Assembly: GCA_016194465.1 (NCBI GenBank)
Contig: JACQBO010000047.1
Coordinates: forward strand, 1-10,101
Length of the DNA stretch: 10,101 nt
DNA from: Candidatus Kerfeldbacteria bacterium
Lineage (GTDB): Bacteria > Patescibacteriota > Patescibacteriia > SBBC01 > CAIJZX01
Reading direction: 5' to 3'
Part shown: positions 1 to 6,188 of the stretch, piece by piece
Layout of the letters: each line of letters starts with the position of its first letter
Position numbering within the stretch: the stretch's first letter is position 1
Notes under the pieces: model-generated
What the model was told of the DNA's origin: nothing
Databases searched by the model: none
What the model saw: only the letters and a program-made list of their open reading frames with translations
Position numbers and translations under genes: made by a program

Positions 1-587
1 ACACCAAGCAGACGCGCGTCGGCTCGCCGGCTGTTGGCGCAGACGGCAAGTTGTACGTTCCGGCGGCACCAAAATTGTTTGTTCTCACGCGCGACGGGAA
101 AGTGTCATGGAGCAAAGGCCCGAATGTTTCTTCGAGTTCCGCCTGCGGGCAGCCGCCGTTGCCCCCCTGCCAGGGTCCGACCTCGAACACCAATTCCGGC
201 GTCGGAACCAGTACCGATAAAGGGGATATGTCCGGCATCATCACCCCGGCCATCATGCCGGACGGCACCCTCTTTGTCGGGACGTCCGAAGGAAAAATCA
301 TTGCTCTCAATACCAAAACGAAGACGGTGCTGTGGAAATACAGCACCAAAGCCGATCCGGATAAGACCAGCAACTACGGTACCCCGAGTTTTCCGGTCGT
401 TGATAAAAACGGCACCGTCTACATCGGTTCGGTTGACCACGCGATGTACGCCGTCAACAAAAAAGGCAAGCTCGTCTGGAAATACAAAACCGGTGGCGGC
501 ATTAGCGAAGCCGCGCCCGCCCTCGGCTCAGACGGCACCTTGTACTTCACCTCGGACGATGGATATTTGTATGCGGTTGGGAAGTAG
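1..587 (+). CDS. PQQ-like beta-propeller repeat protein, 5' end outside window
   Basis: The reading frame is open from base 3 to the TAG at 585-587 and continues upstream of the window, so the visible 194 codons are only the C-terminal part. The protein is a series of propeller blades of the PQQ/quinoprotein-like type, each with the pattern 'tPai..DGtlYvGs.dg.lyAln..Gk..Wk'. Examples are GSPAVGADGKLYVP, ITPAIMPDGTLFVGTSEGK, TPSFPVVDKNGTVYIGS and APALGSDGTLYFTSDDGYLY. At least four blades are visible and the last ends at the stop. Such repeats make a beta-propeller, usually secreted or periplasmic. Here the blades show no feature of a true quinoprotein dehydrogenase, so no enzyme activity is claimed; a binding or scaffold role, as in BamB-like or outer-wall proteins, is equally possible. 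The TTG codon at 51 is internal and not a credible start. The next gene converges on it with 11 bases between the stops and no strong terminator hairpin. Confidence 0.82.
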   Translation, partial: TKQTRVGSPAVGADGKLYVPAAPKLFVLTRDGKVSWSKGPNVSSSSACGQPPLPPCQGPTSNTNSGVGTSTDKGDMSGIITPAIMPDGTLFVGTSEGKIIALNTKTKTVLWKYSTKADPDKTSNYGTPSFPVVDKNGTVYIGSVDHAMYAVNKKGKLVWKYKTGGGISEAAPALGSDGTLYFTSDDGYLYAVGK

Positions 588-598
588 AAAATCTTTTT

Positions 599-1038
599 TC
601 ACAACTTTTTCAGGAATGGTGCAACCGCCGACAGCTGGGTATAGCCTAAAGAGTTGTGGACGGTAATGCTGACCGCATGATCGGTTTAGTGTCTGATCCC
701 ATTGCTGAACAGCCTTTCGTACGGGTCCAATCTTTCAGCCGCGGTAAAAAGTTTACGTCCAATCCCCTGCTTCCGGAATTCTGGTTCAACGTACCAGGCT
801 TCCAGATAGCCAACCGGGGAGGTCCAAGCGCCCTCGGCCACATCGCGCAATGAAACTTCAACAAACCCGATAACTTTATTGGTGGCCTCAGCCAAGAAAA
901 CCTGGTTCTGATCTGCCTGGCTGTCAATCAAGCGCATGTCTTGCTCCAAAGATTCAGCGCTTTCCTTCGGCCATAGTTTTTTCGCAGGCTGAGCCACATT
1001 TGTCGGTCCGAGTTTTTTCGCGGCCTGATGATCGTCAT
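599..1038 (-). pseudogene. Aminoglycoside 6'-N-acetyltransferase-like GNAT, broken by three single-base indels
   Basis: Read piecewise, this gene matches the AAC(6')-I type of GNAT acetyltransferases, which transfer acetyl from acetyl-CoA to the 6'-amino group of aminoglycosides. It starts with ATG at 1038 (MTIIRPRKNSD..MWLSLRK), but the frame is lost in an A6 run (T6 at 977-982 on the + strand) where seven A would continue into KLWPKES. The middle contains TSPVGYLEAWYVEPEFRKQG, which holds the acetyl-CoA-binding region (FRKQGIG). At 733-735 one extra base interrupts AAEDW, after which TRTKGCSAMGSDT reads in the +1 frame. Near 682-685 one base is missing, and the original frame resumes with HAVSITVHNSLGYTQ and stops at 599-601. 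Correcting all three gives 147 codons (146 residues), the usual family length. As it stands no frame encodes more than the middle part. It is either a decayed gene or a gene hit by sequencing errors, since two of the three sites are homopolymers. Confidence 0.75.
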
Positions 1039-1044
1039 GTCAAC

Positions 1045-1050
1045 AGTATA
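1045..1050 (-). promoter_or_regulatory. Possible -10 box of the acetyltransferase gene, leaderless arrangement
   Basis: TATACT on the minus strand lies only six bases before the ATG at 1038, so transcription would begin at or next to the start codon. No purine-rich ribosome binding site precedes the ATG, which fits a leaderless mRNA. No convincing -35 box is seen at 16-18 bases. The rest of the 1039-1107 gap holds only a weak GGAG/CTCC hairpin near 1079-1089. Confidence 0.35.
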
Positions 1051-1107
1051 CAATCTTTCAAGAAATCAGAAGAAGCCTGGAGGGCGCTCCTGACATTTGC
1101 TTTTCAA

Positions 1108-1365
1108 TTAGTACGGCAAACTGGTCGTCGTGTTTGAGTTATTCGTACTCGAGGCACCCTTCTTCGCGTAAGCGAAGTAGTAAATACCGTAGTACAGGAT
1201 CCCACCGACCACCAGGTAAATCACAATCCACTGCCACAAAGGCCGCTTGCCATAGCCCTTTTTCGGGGCTTGGTAGGGAGCCTGGCTGGGCATGGACTGC
1301 CGTGATTGTTGCTGTTCCATAACCGGAAGAGTAGCATTGCCCGGCATAACAGTCAAAGCGGGCAT
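1108..1365 (-). CDS. Small single-pass membrane protein, unknown function
   Basis: This short protein (85 residues from the ATG at 1365) closes the flavin electron-transfer operon. It has a Gln/Pro/Ser-rich N-terminus, a basic stretch (KKGYGKRP), one hydrophobic segment starting at LWQWIVIYLVVGGILYYG and ending at YYFAY, then AKKG and a Ser/Thr/Asn-rich tail. By the positive-inside rule the positions of the charges are ambiguous. The start is uncertain. ATG 1365 lies four bases after the stop of the upstream gene and fits the operon spacing; ATG 1347 and ATG 1320 (MEQQQSRQ, 70 residues) are alternatives, and none has a clear Shine-Dalgarno site. I do not recognise a named family. Its position suggests an accessory subunit or anchor for the membrane reductase, which is inference only. 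Confidence 0.6.
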   Translation of the reverse strand: MPALTVMPGNATLPVMEQQQSRQSMPSQAPYQAPKKGYGKRPLWQWIVIYLVVGGILYYGIYYFAYAKKGASSTNNSNTTTSLPY

Positions 1366-1369
1366 TGAA

Positions 1370-2890
1370 TCAGGCAAAGCCAGGAAAGTAGTCCGTTTTG
1401 ATGTGTGATCGGCTGACGCCCATCGAGGCCAGAAGGTGTTCGTAATTTTTGACCATCGCCTGCGGTCCGGAGAGGTAAAATATGTGGTCAGCATAATCCG
1501 GTACCTCTTCTTCAATCATCCGGGCATTCAAAAATCCCCGGCGGCCGGTCCAATCAGACGGAATTCTTGGTTCATCAGTCAACACGTAGACGGTCCGGAT
1601 GCCCAGTTTCTGCTCGGCCTGATCGAAGACATCGCGATAGGCAATATCTTGGACGGTCAGGTTAGCAGAGAACATGGTGATCGGTCGAGGCTGATTCATA
1701 TCGAGGAGATATTTGATCATGCTCCGGAACGGTGTGACACCAATGCCGCCAGCCACGAAAACGAGTTGCTGTTTCGGATTTTTCGGTAAGGTAAAATCAC
1801 CGTCGATCTGTCCGGCCACCACCTCGTCGCCTGTTTTCAGATGGGACAACGTCTCTTTGTACGAACTCGGCTTCGGATAAAACTTGACGCCAATCCGCAA
1901 ACCGGGTTCAGTTGGTGAAGAAGCAATCGTAAAGTAACGCCGCTGGCCCCGGCTATCGGCATGGTGATGCGGCAGGGTCCACTCCAAATACTGCCCCGGA
2001 CTGAAAGAAAATTTTCTGGGGCTCTGGAAAACATACTCCATGGTGCTCATCGCCACATTCCGTTGTTCTTGTAACCGCAAAACAAACCGTTCACGACGAG
2101 CCAACACATAGAACAAAAGATTCCCTGTCAGCAAGGCTAGTTCCGGAGTGGCGAACGTCGAGCCGAGATGGACCTGTGGGCCAGACAGAAAGCCAATCGT
2201 TACGGCGTAGAGTAAACGGAACTTTTTAGTTGGGGGCATGGTCGACGGCTCATTCAACATAATGGTCGAAAAAAACAAGAGTGGGGTCAAGACCAGTGCT
2301 TCCCGAAGTGTGGAGACAATATTCGTGTGGTGGGAAATGCCATAGAACAGGGTCATCGTCAGGCTCGTGGCCAGAAACAGCAGGGCTACTTGGAACCGAC
2401 GAATCTTTCTTGCCATAAGAATGCCGCCGATCAGCACGACTGGCAACATCGGCGCGCTGGCGATCCACCAACTGGCTGACTTGCCAATCGCTAAGGATGT
2501 GAGGACCACGGCCAGGGCGGCTGGATTGAAAATATGCTGACGGTGAATGGCCATGATGTATTTCGCGGCCATGGCGAGGATCGGGGCCCAAATGAAAATC
2601 GGCAGATCAGCCGCGGTTCGATATGGGGTAATGATCAAAGCAAGAATCAGGCCGGTCAGATACGCAGAGATATTATGCGGCGGAGCATGGTATGCCCAAG
2701 CAAAAACCCGGTTGACCAGCCAGCAGGCGGCCACTAAAAACACGGCGGAGACAGAGACTGATAACGCCGGGTATGACAACGTACCGGTCAATCCGAAAAG
2801 CGCGGCCACGGCCACGTAGGCCATGAGGACGTACAGTAACAGCCGGTACATGGTGATCCGATTGAGCAGATTGTCGAGCCAGTGCGTCAT
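1370..2890 (-). CDS. NqrB/RnfD-like membrane protein fused to FAD/NAD(P)-binding reductase domain
   Basis: This is a 506-residue two-part protein. Residues about 14-265 form roughly ten membrane segments with the NqrB/RnfD pattern: AYLTGLILALIITP (76-89), AAKYIM..HIFNPAALAVVL (108-130), the conserved acidic-Pro loop LNEPSTMPPTK (212-222) and PELALLTGN (249-257). Residues about 268-506 form a ferredoxin-NADP-reductase-type module. It has the FAD motif RRYFTIASSP (317-326), the nucleotide-binding loop GGIGVTPF (381-388), SGPQAMV (474-480) and an aromatic C-terminus near YFPGF. The expected role is to oxidise NAD(P)H in the cytoplasm and move electrons through the membrane to an outer flavoprotein. 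It combines NqrB-like and NqrF C-terminal-like functions in one chain and has no 2Fe-2S domain. The SGAT flavin attachment site of genuine RnfD is not seen. The start ATG overlaps the ApbE stop (ATGA), indicating coupled translation. The family call is firm; the electron donor and direction are inferred. Confidence 0.86.
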   Translation of the reverse strand: MTHWLDNLLNRITMYRLLLYVLMAYVAVAALFGLTGTLSYPALSVSVSAVFLVAACWLVNRVFAWAYHAPPHNISAYLTGLILALIITPYRTAADLPIFIWAPILAMAAKYIMAIHRQHIFNPAALAVVLTSLAIGKSASWWIASAPMLPVVLIGGILMARKIRRFQVALLFLATSLTMTLFYGISHHTNIVSTLREALVLTPLLFFSTIMLNEPSTMPPTKKFRLLYAVTIGFLSGPQVHLGSTFATPELALLTGNLLFYVLARRERFVLRLQEQRNVAMSTMEYVFQSPRKFSFSPGQYLEWTLPHHHADSRGQRRYFTIASSPTEPGLRIGVKFYPKPSSYKETLSHLKTGDEVVAGQIDGDFTLPKNPKQQLVFVAGGIGVTPFRSMIKYLLDMNQPRPITMFSANLTVQDIAYRDVFDQAEQKLGIRTVYVLTDEPRIPSDWTGRRGFLNARMIEEEVPDYADHIFYLSGPQAMVKNYEHLLASMGVSRSHIKTDYFPGFA

Positions 2891-3630
2891 GAAGCTAGAT
2901 ACTGATCAAAGCCGGTCGTCATCGTCGCCGTGCCATCCAGGTCAATCATATACCCTTCGAGTCCGGGCCGGCGCTCGATGAAGTGTATCCCCTTTTGGCC
3001 CATGGCGAAAGCGGCGGTAGCAAAGCGGTCAGCCTCATAAATATTCGGACCGATGACCGTCAGGCTGGCGATCTCATTGGCCGCCCCATAGCCATGCCGA
3101 GGGTTATAAATATGCTCGCCCCGTTCGTAGGTGCCGGAAGTGGCCACCCCGGCGTCACCAATCGCCACAACTTTCACAACCTCGTCCTTATGAAACGGAT
3201 GACGGATGCCCACCCGCCAAGCCTGCCCCTGACTGTTCTGACCAGCCGCGGCAATGTCGCCGCCGGCTGCAATGTAATAATTCTGCAGGCCCTCATGCTG
3301 GAGGAGTTTTGTGGCTTGCTCTATAGCCCAGCCTTTGACCAGACCGGAGGGGTCAAGGTGGCCATGCCGGTACACATCAAAATACCCACCGGTCAGGCTC
3401 TTGGTTTCTTCGGCCAAGCGCAGGACGGTCTGGACCTTGTGGTGAGATTCATCTCGTTTCAATGTGCCTGCATTCAAGCGTGAAATTTCACTGGTCGGTT
3501 TATAGGTGCTGAACAATTCATCCACGGAATGGAAGTAGCCGAAAACCCGGTCAATCTGTTCTGGTATGACACGATGGTCAATTACTTCGACCGTGATCGG
3601 CATGCCCATGAGCCGCCGGCTGACTTTCAT
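2887..3630 (-). CDS. apbE: FAD:protein FMN transferase (ApbE family)
   Basis: ApbE enzymes cut FAD and attach FMN through a phosphoester bond to a Thr or Ser of a target protein. The 247-residue sequence shows the family landmarks in order: MGMPITVEV (8-16), STYKPTSEISRLN (41-53), DPSGLVKGWAIE (93-104), YIAAGGDI (119-126), WRVGIRHP (138-145), GVATSGTYER (161-170) followed by HIYNPRHG, and the Mg-site segment ADRFAT (200-205). The gene lies directly between its likely substrate (the FMN-binding protein upstream, one-base gap) and the membrane reductase downstream (ATGA overlap). It has no signal peptide or lipobox: the chain begins almost at the first conserved strand. This differs from the exported lipoprotein form and suggests a cytoplasmic enzyme, or a missing N-terminus. 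No alternative upstream start is attractive because the ATG at 3630 abuts the preceding stop. Confidence 0.91.
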   Translation of the reverse strand: MKVSRRLMGMPITVEVIDHRVIPEQIDRVFGYFHSVDELFSTYKPTSEISRLNAGTLKRDESHHKVQTVLRLAEETKSLTGGYFDVYRHGHLDPSGLVKGWAIEQATKLLQHEGLQNYYIAAGGDIAAAGQNSQGQAWRVGIRHPFHKDEVVKVVAIGDAGVATSGTYERGEHIYNPRHGYGAANEIASLTVIGPNIYEADRFATAAFAMGQKGIHFIERRPGLEGYMIDLDGTATMTTGFDQYLAS

Positions 3631-3631
3631 A

Positions 3632-4138
3632 TTACTTCGCTTGGCTTAGCGCTGACGCCAATGACTGCTGAAATGCCTGGCTCGTCGCCGTGGCGCCGGA
3701 GACAATGTCCACATTGGCGTTCTGGGCCTGGATTGCTTCCTGACGCAGGATCGGCGTGGAAACGTTGCTCACTTCGATGGAATGGCCACGGTCATTGGGG
3801 TACTGCAAAAACTGGACGTCAACCAGTTTGCCGCCCTTGATGCTCGCTTGGACCTGGACATTGCCGTAAAACGCGTCGGCGACGGTGCCAGTATACGTGC
3901 CGTTGCGATAGGCACCTGATGACCGAACCCGGGTTGACGTATTCGTTGGGGTGAACGAAGAGGTGTTGTTGACTGGGACACTCACCTCTGAGTTGTTAGT
4001 GGTGGACGTGGAGGTGGTCGAGCTGTTCGGGCTAGAGCCAATTGGTAGCGCATCGTCCTGGCCAACATGGAAATGCTGGCGCAAGGCGTAGCCCACAAAC
4101 GTCGCAACCACGGCAAAAGAGACAAAGAACTTTTTCAT
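3632..4138 (-). CDS. Membrane-anchored FMN-binding domain protein, predicted flavinylation target
   Basis: This 168-residue protein has an N-terminal hydrophobic anchor after MKKFF (about 5-20). A low-complexity Ser/Thr/Asn linker (about 34-72) follows, then one FMN_bind domain (about 76-165). The domain begins YRNGTYTGTVADAFYGNVQV and ends with the flavinylation motif DIVSGATATS (144-153). In this family FMN is bound to the last Thr of SGAxxT, here Thr152. The neighbouring apbE supplies the transferase. The anchor and linker place the flavin outside the cytoplasmic membrane, where it would receive electrons from the NqrB-like reductase and pass them to an unknown acceptor. The ATG overlaps the histidine kinase stop (ATGA). 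The domain and motif are clear; the partner and acceptor are inferred. Confidence 0.88.
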   Translation of the reverse strand: MKKFFVSFAVVATFVGYALRQHFHVGQDDALPIGSSPNSSTTSTSTTNNSEVSVPVNNTSSFTPTNTSTRVRSSGAYRNGTYTGTVADAFYGNVQVQASIKGGKLVDVQFLQYPNDRGHSIEVSNVSTPILRQEAIQAQNANVDIVSGATATSQAFQQSLASALSQAK

Positions 4139-5217
4139 GAACGCTGGTTGACGTTCTCAGGCCCAAGCATATTCGCCGTTGCGCCGGTGACCGACTGTCC
4201 GCGAGCACCGCGCCAGGCGGATAGTGTGACCGTCACTGTGGTCCCCTCACCCAGCTTACTCGCCAGCGCAATCGTGCCATGATGCCGTTCGACAATATGC
4301 TTGGCGATTGATAATCCAAGTCCATACCCATCCTGACTCTTTTTGGAGCGTGACTCATCCGCGCGATAAAAACGATCGAAGACATGCGGCAAATCAGCTG
4401 CCTCGATCCCCTGGCCATGATCAGCCACCTTGACCACGACATGCCGCCTGGCCGCGACCGCCCGGAATTCGACGGTTGATTTCGGGGGGCTATACTTGAT
4501 GGCGTTGTCGATCAGAATCACAAATAAATCAACTAAACTACCATGATCGCCCATGAGTTCGCCGCTGAGACCGTGTTGCACGATATTCAAGGTTTTTGCC
4601 TCGGCCAGCGGCCCAACGCGTTTCATGACAGATTCGGCGACTGATGCCAACCCGATTGGCACCAGCGGGGTATGCCGCCGTTCGTCCTCGTGCCGCGCTA
4701 GCGTCAAGAGTGAAGCCGAAAGATTCTCAAGCTTCTTGATTTCCTCAAGATTACTTTTGAGAATGCCAATATGACTTTTCCCGTCTCCGTGCAGGGCCAC
4801 CTCAATTTCTGTTTTCATGGCGGTCAAAGGTGTTCGCAACTCGTGCGAGGCGTCGGCCGTGAATTTCCGTTGATCATCCAGGGCTTCTTCGATCGGCCGC
4901 AACGTTCGTTTGGCCAAAAAATAGCTGGCGAGGCTTGACCCAACCAGAACCACGCCATTAAGAATCACCAGCGACCAGCGCAACCGGGCCGCCACCTGCT
5001 CATAGCGCGACTCAATGATACTCGACCATCGGTCATCAAGATTGGGAAGAAAATTAGAACCGAGACCCTGGAAAAATAATGGCCGGGTCGGTAGCGTCTC
5101 TTGAATATGGCGAATGGTGATTTGGTAAATGATGGTGCTGAACATCAGGCTCAAGATCATAATGATCAGGACATACCAAACCGTCAGGCGCATAACGGGT
5201 GAAAGGTGAATTTTCAT
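4135..5217 (-). CDS. Sensor histidine kinase of a two-component system
   Basis: This 360-residue class I (HisKA plus HATPase_c) sensor kinase has two membrane segments (about 10-32 and 82-102) around an outer region of about 50 residues with no recognised ligand-binding fold. A short HAMP-like stretch (KRTLRPIEEAL) leads into the phosphoacceptor helix FTADASHELRTPLTAMKTE, with His125 as the expected autophosphorylation site. The ATP-binding lid has all boxes: N (LIDNAIKYSP, 234-243), G1 (ADHGQG, 265-270), F (DRFYRADES) and G2 (GYGLGLSIAK, 297-306). It overlaps its response regulator at one end and the FMN-binding gene at the other, each by ATGA, so it should be made in step with the redox proteins. 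The stimulus is unknown; a redox or electron-acceptor signal would fit the context. Confidence 0.95.
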   Translation of the reverse strand: MKIHLSPVMRLTVWYVLIIMILSLMFSTIIYQITIRHIQETLPTRPLFFQGLGSNFLPNLDDRWSSIIESRYEQVAARLRWSLVILNGVVLVGSSLASYFLAKRTLRPIEEALDDQRKFTADASHELRTPLTAMKTEIEVALHGDGKSHIGILKSNLEEIKKLENLSASLLTLARHEDERRHTPLVPIGLASVAESVMKRVGPLAEAKTLNIVQHGLSGELMGDHGSLVDLFVILIDNAIKYSPPKSTVEFRAVAARRHVVVKVADHGQGIEAADLPHVFDRFYRADESRSKKSQDGYGLGLSIAKHIVERHHGTIALASKLGEGTTVTVTLSAWRGARGQSVTGATANMLGPENVNQRS

Positions 5218-5885
5218 GACGCTAGTTTATAACCGAACCCCCGGACGGTATGCAGGAGCGGCTCTTTAAACGGCCGGTCAATTTTTTGCCGGAGCGAGGC
5301 GACAAAGGCCTCGACCGTATTTGGCAAGATATCCGCATCAAAGTCCCAAACATGAGCAATGATTTGGTCTTTACTTAAAATCCGTCCTTGGTTCCGCATC
5401 AAGTATTCTAGCAAGGCAAACTCTTTTCGCGACAATTCAATCATCTGCCCATGACGTTTGACCTGAAATTGATCTGGTTGTAATTCTAAATCACCCACTG
5501 TCAGGATCGTATCGGCGGTTTGTTCCGGCCGGCGTAGTAATGCCCGGATCCGGGCGAGAAGCTCTTCAAACGAAAATGGCTTGACTAAGTAGTCGTCGGC
5601 TCCGCTATCGAGCCCTTCAACTCGGTCACGAGTGGCATCACGCGCGGTCAGGAGCAGCACCGGTTCATGTCTCCCCTCTTTCCGGATCGCGCGGACAATA
5701 TCTAACCCATCGGATATACCCGGCAACATCCGGTCAAGAATCATCACATCGTACTTGCCAGCTAAAGCCCGGCCATACCCTTCGCGTCCATCATAGGCCA
5801 CATCAACCGCATACGCTTCTTGCTCGAGCCCGCGTTTCAGAGCGTTAGCGATTTTTTGTTCATCTTCAACCAGGAGAATTCTCAT
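5214..5885 (-). CDS. OmpR/PhoB-family response regulator
   Basis: This 223-residue regulator has a receiver domain (1-120) with the acidic pocket EDE (7-9), phosphoacceptor Asp51 (VMILDRMLPG), Thr80 (LLLTARD) and Lys102 (LVKPFSF). A winged-helix DNA-binding domain (128-222) follows, with the ELSRKEFALLEYL helix, an NTVEAFVASLRQKI recognition helix and the closing wing TVRGFGYK. The start is ATG 5885 with AAAGGA ten bases upstream, one of the few clear ribosome binding sites here. It is the first gene of the six-gene unit and is phosphorylated by the kinase that follows. Tandem TTTCAGGT elements with 11-base spacing lie just upstream, as expected for autoregulation by this family. Confidence 0.95.
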   Translation of the reverse strand: MRILLVEDEQKIANALKRGLEQEAYAVDVAYDGREGYGRALAGKYDVMILDRMLPGISDGLDIVRAIRKEGRHEPVLLLTARDATRDRVEGLDSGADDYLVKPFSFEELLARIRALLRRPEQTADTILTVGDLELQPDQFQVKRHGQMIELSRKEFALLEYLMRNQGRILSKDQIIAHVWDFDADILPNTVEAFVASLRQKIDRPFKEPLLHTVRGFGYKLAS

Positions 5886-5905
5886 AAACTCATCATCCTT
5901 TCTGA

Positions 5906-5924
5906 ACCTGAAAAGTACCTGAAA
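5906..5924 (-). promoter_or_regulatory. Tandem 11-bp direct repeat, candidate response-regulator operator
   Basis: On the minus strand TTTCAGGT occurs twice with start-to-start distance of exactly 11 bases (5917-5924 and 5906-5913), within the 21-base approach to the response regulator start. OmpR/PhoB proteins bind as head-to-tail dimers to direct half-sites 10-11 bases apart. The repeat is seen; its use by this regulator is inferred. Confidence 0.42.
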
Positions 5925-5940
5925 TCAGGATTGTGGGCAA
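5912..5940 (-). promoter_or_regulatory. Weak candidate promoter of the regulator/electron-transfer operon
   Basis: TTGCCC (5935-5940) and TACTTT (5912-5917) on the minus strand are separated by 17 bases. The -35 matches consensus at four of six positions and the -10 at three. A poor -10 overlapping the repeat would suit an activated or autoregulated promoter, but chance is possible. Confidence 0.25.
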
Positions 5941-5949
5941 TAACGACTG

Positions 5950-5978
5950 AAAAAAGCTTTATCTTAGGGAATCTTTTT
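5950..5978 (-). terminator. Weak AT hairpin with U-run after the tRNA locus
   Basis: AAAAAG (5973-5978, minus strand) can pair with CTTTTT (5951-5956) around a 16-base loop, and the second arm continues into a T6 run. It begins right after the encoded CCA of the outer tRNA 3' half. The stem is weak, so tRNA transcripts may also read into the response regulator gene 92 bases on. Confidence 0.25.
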
Positions 5979-6014
5979 GGCTCCGGGACATGGATTCGGA
6001 CCATGATACCCGCC
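5978..6014 (-). pseudogene. 3' half of a Gln-like tRNA, separated from its 5' half
   Basis: On the minus strand this reads as anticodon-stem strand GGCGG, variable bases GTAT, a T-arm (CATGG / TCCGAAT / CCATG), acceptor strand TCCCGGA, discriminator G and encoded CCA. The acceptor strand is a perfect partner of TCCGGGA at 6172-6178, not of anything adjacent. It resembles the 3' half of the enclosed tRNA-Gln but is a distinct copy. No 5' half lies immediately upstream because the intact tRNA-Gln and its flanking repeat intervene. Confidence 0.7.
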
Positions 6015-6016
6015 TC

Positions 6017-6112
6017 TCCCGCACTCAGCTCGGGGGCCTGGATTCGAACCAGGATAACCACCTCCAAAGGGTGGTGTCCTACCGTTAGACGATCCCCGAG
6101 CTGAGTGCGGGA
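6017..6112. repeat. 13-bp perfect inverted repeat enclosing tRNA-Gln
   Basis: The arms TCCCGCACTCAGC (6017-6029) and GCTGAGTGCGGGA (6100-6112) are exact reverse complements and run directly on from the tRNA-Gln acceptor stem. In the transcript the acceptor helix would therefore extend to about 19-20 bp. It could guide processing, be an insertion boundary or be an assembly palindrome. Confidence 0.85.
6029..6099 (-). tRNA. tRNA-Gln (anticodon UUG)
   Basis: The minus strand folds as a full cloverleaf. The acceptor is TCGGGGA/CCCCCGA with one A-C mismatch at the inner pair. The D-arm is GTCT-AACGGTA-GGAC, and the anticodon arm is CCACC-CTTTGGA-GGTGG, giving anticodon TTG after U33. The variable bases are TTAT and the T-arm is CCTGG-TTCGAAT-CCAGG. 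The discriminator is G and no CCA is encoded. It reads CAA (and by wobble CAG) codons. It lies between the two halves of another Gln-like tRNA and has no promoter of its own in view. Confidence 0.92.
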
Positions 6113-6133
6113 TAAACTCCGGGCGGTGCCTGT

Positions 6134-6154
6134 CCCGCACCTTTATGGTGCGGG
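6134..6154. repeat. 8-bp GC hairpin inside the interrupted tRNA
   Basis: CCCGCACC and GGTGCGGG are perfect complements around a five-base loop (TTTAT on +). On the minus strand it directly follows the D-arm of the outer 5' tRNA half, where an anticodon arm should be; the loop is five bases and offers no U33-anticodon arrangement. GGTGC here can alternatively pair with GCACC at 6126-6130. Confidence 0.7.
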
Positions 6155-6178
6155 ATCCTACCATTAGACGATCCCGGA
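6150..6178 (-). pseudogene. 5' half of a Gln-like tRNA
   Basis: On the minus strand this reads as acceptor strand TCCGGGA, TC, and a D-arm GTCT-AATGGTA-GGAT, followed by CCCGC that could begin an anticodon stem. It is 21 of 23 identical to the start of the enclosed tRNA-Gln. A tRNA-type promoter ends ten bases upstream, so the half is probably transcribed. Its matching 3' half (TCCCGGA-G-CCA) lies at 5978-6014; a poorer partner, GCCCGGA, lies at 6118-6124. Confidence 0.7.
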
Positions 6179-6188
6179 ATGCGGCAGG

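Noticed and set aside
588..598. Bidirectional terminator between the converging propeller and acetyltransferase genes
   Set aside because: Only A/T runs are present; no stem of useful strength can be drawn.
2983..3483. Plus-strand open frame of 166 codons opposite apbE
   Set aside because: It is fully antisense to a strongly supported ApbE gene, and the sequence shows no family signature.
4165..4200. SVTGATA near the histidine kinase C-terminus as a second flavinylation site
   Set aside because: It lacks the Asp three residues earlier and the terminal Thr/Ser, lies in a cytoplasmic tail after the ATPase domain, and has no FMN_bind fold around it.
5964..6164. Short open frames across the tRNA-Gln locus
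   Set aside because: They read through tRNA arms and inverted repeats; the peptides mirror each other and resemble no protein.
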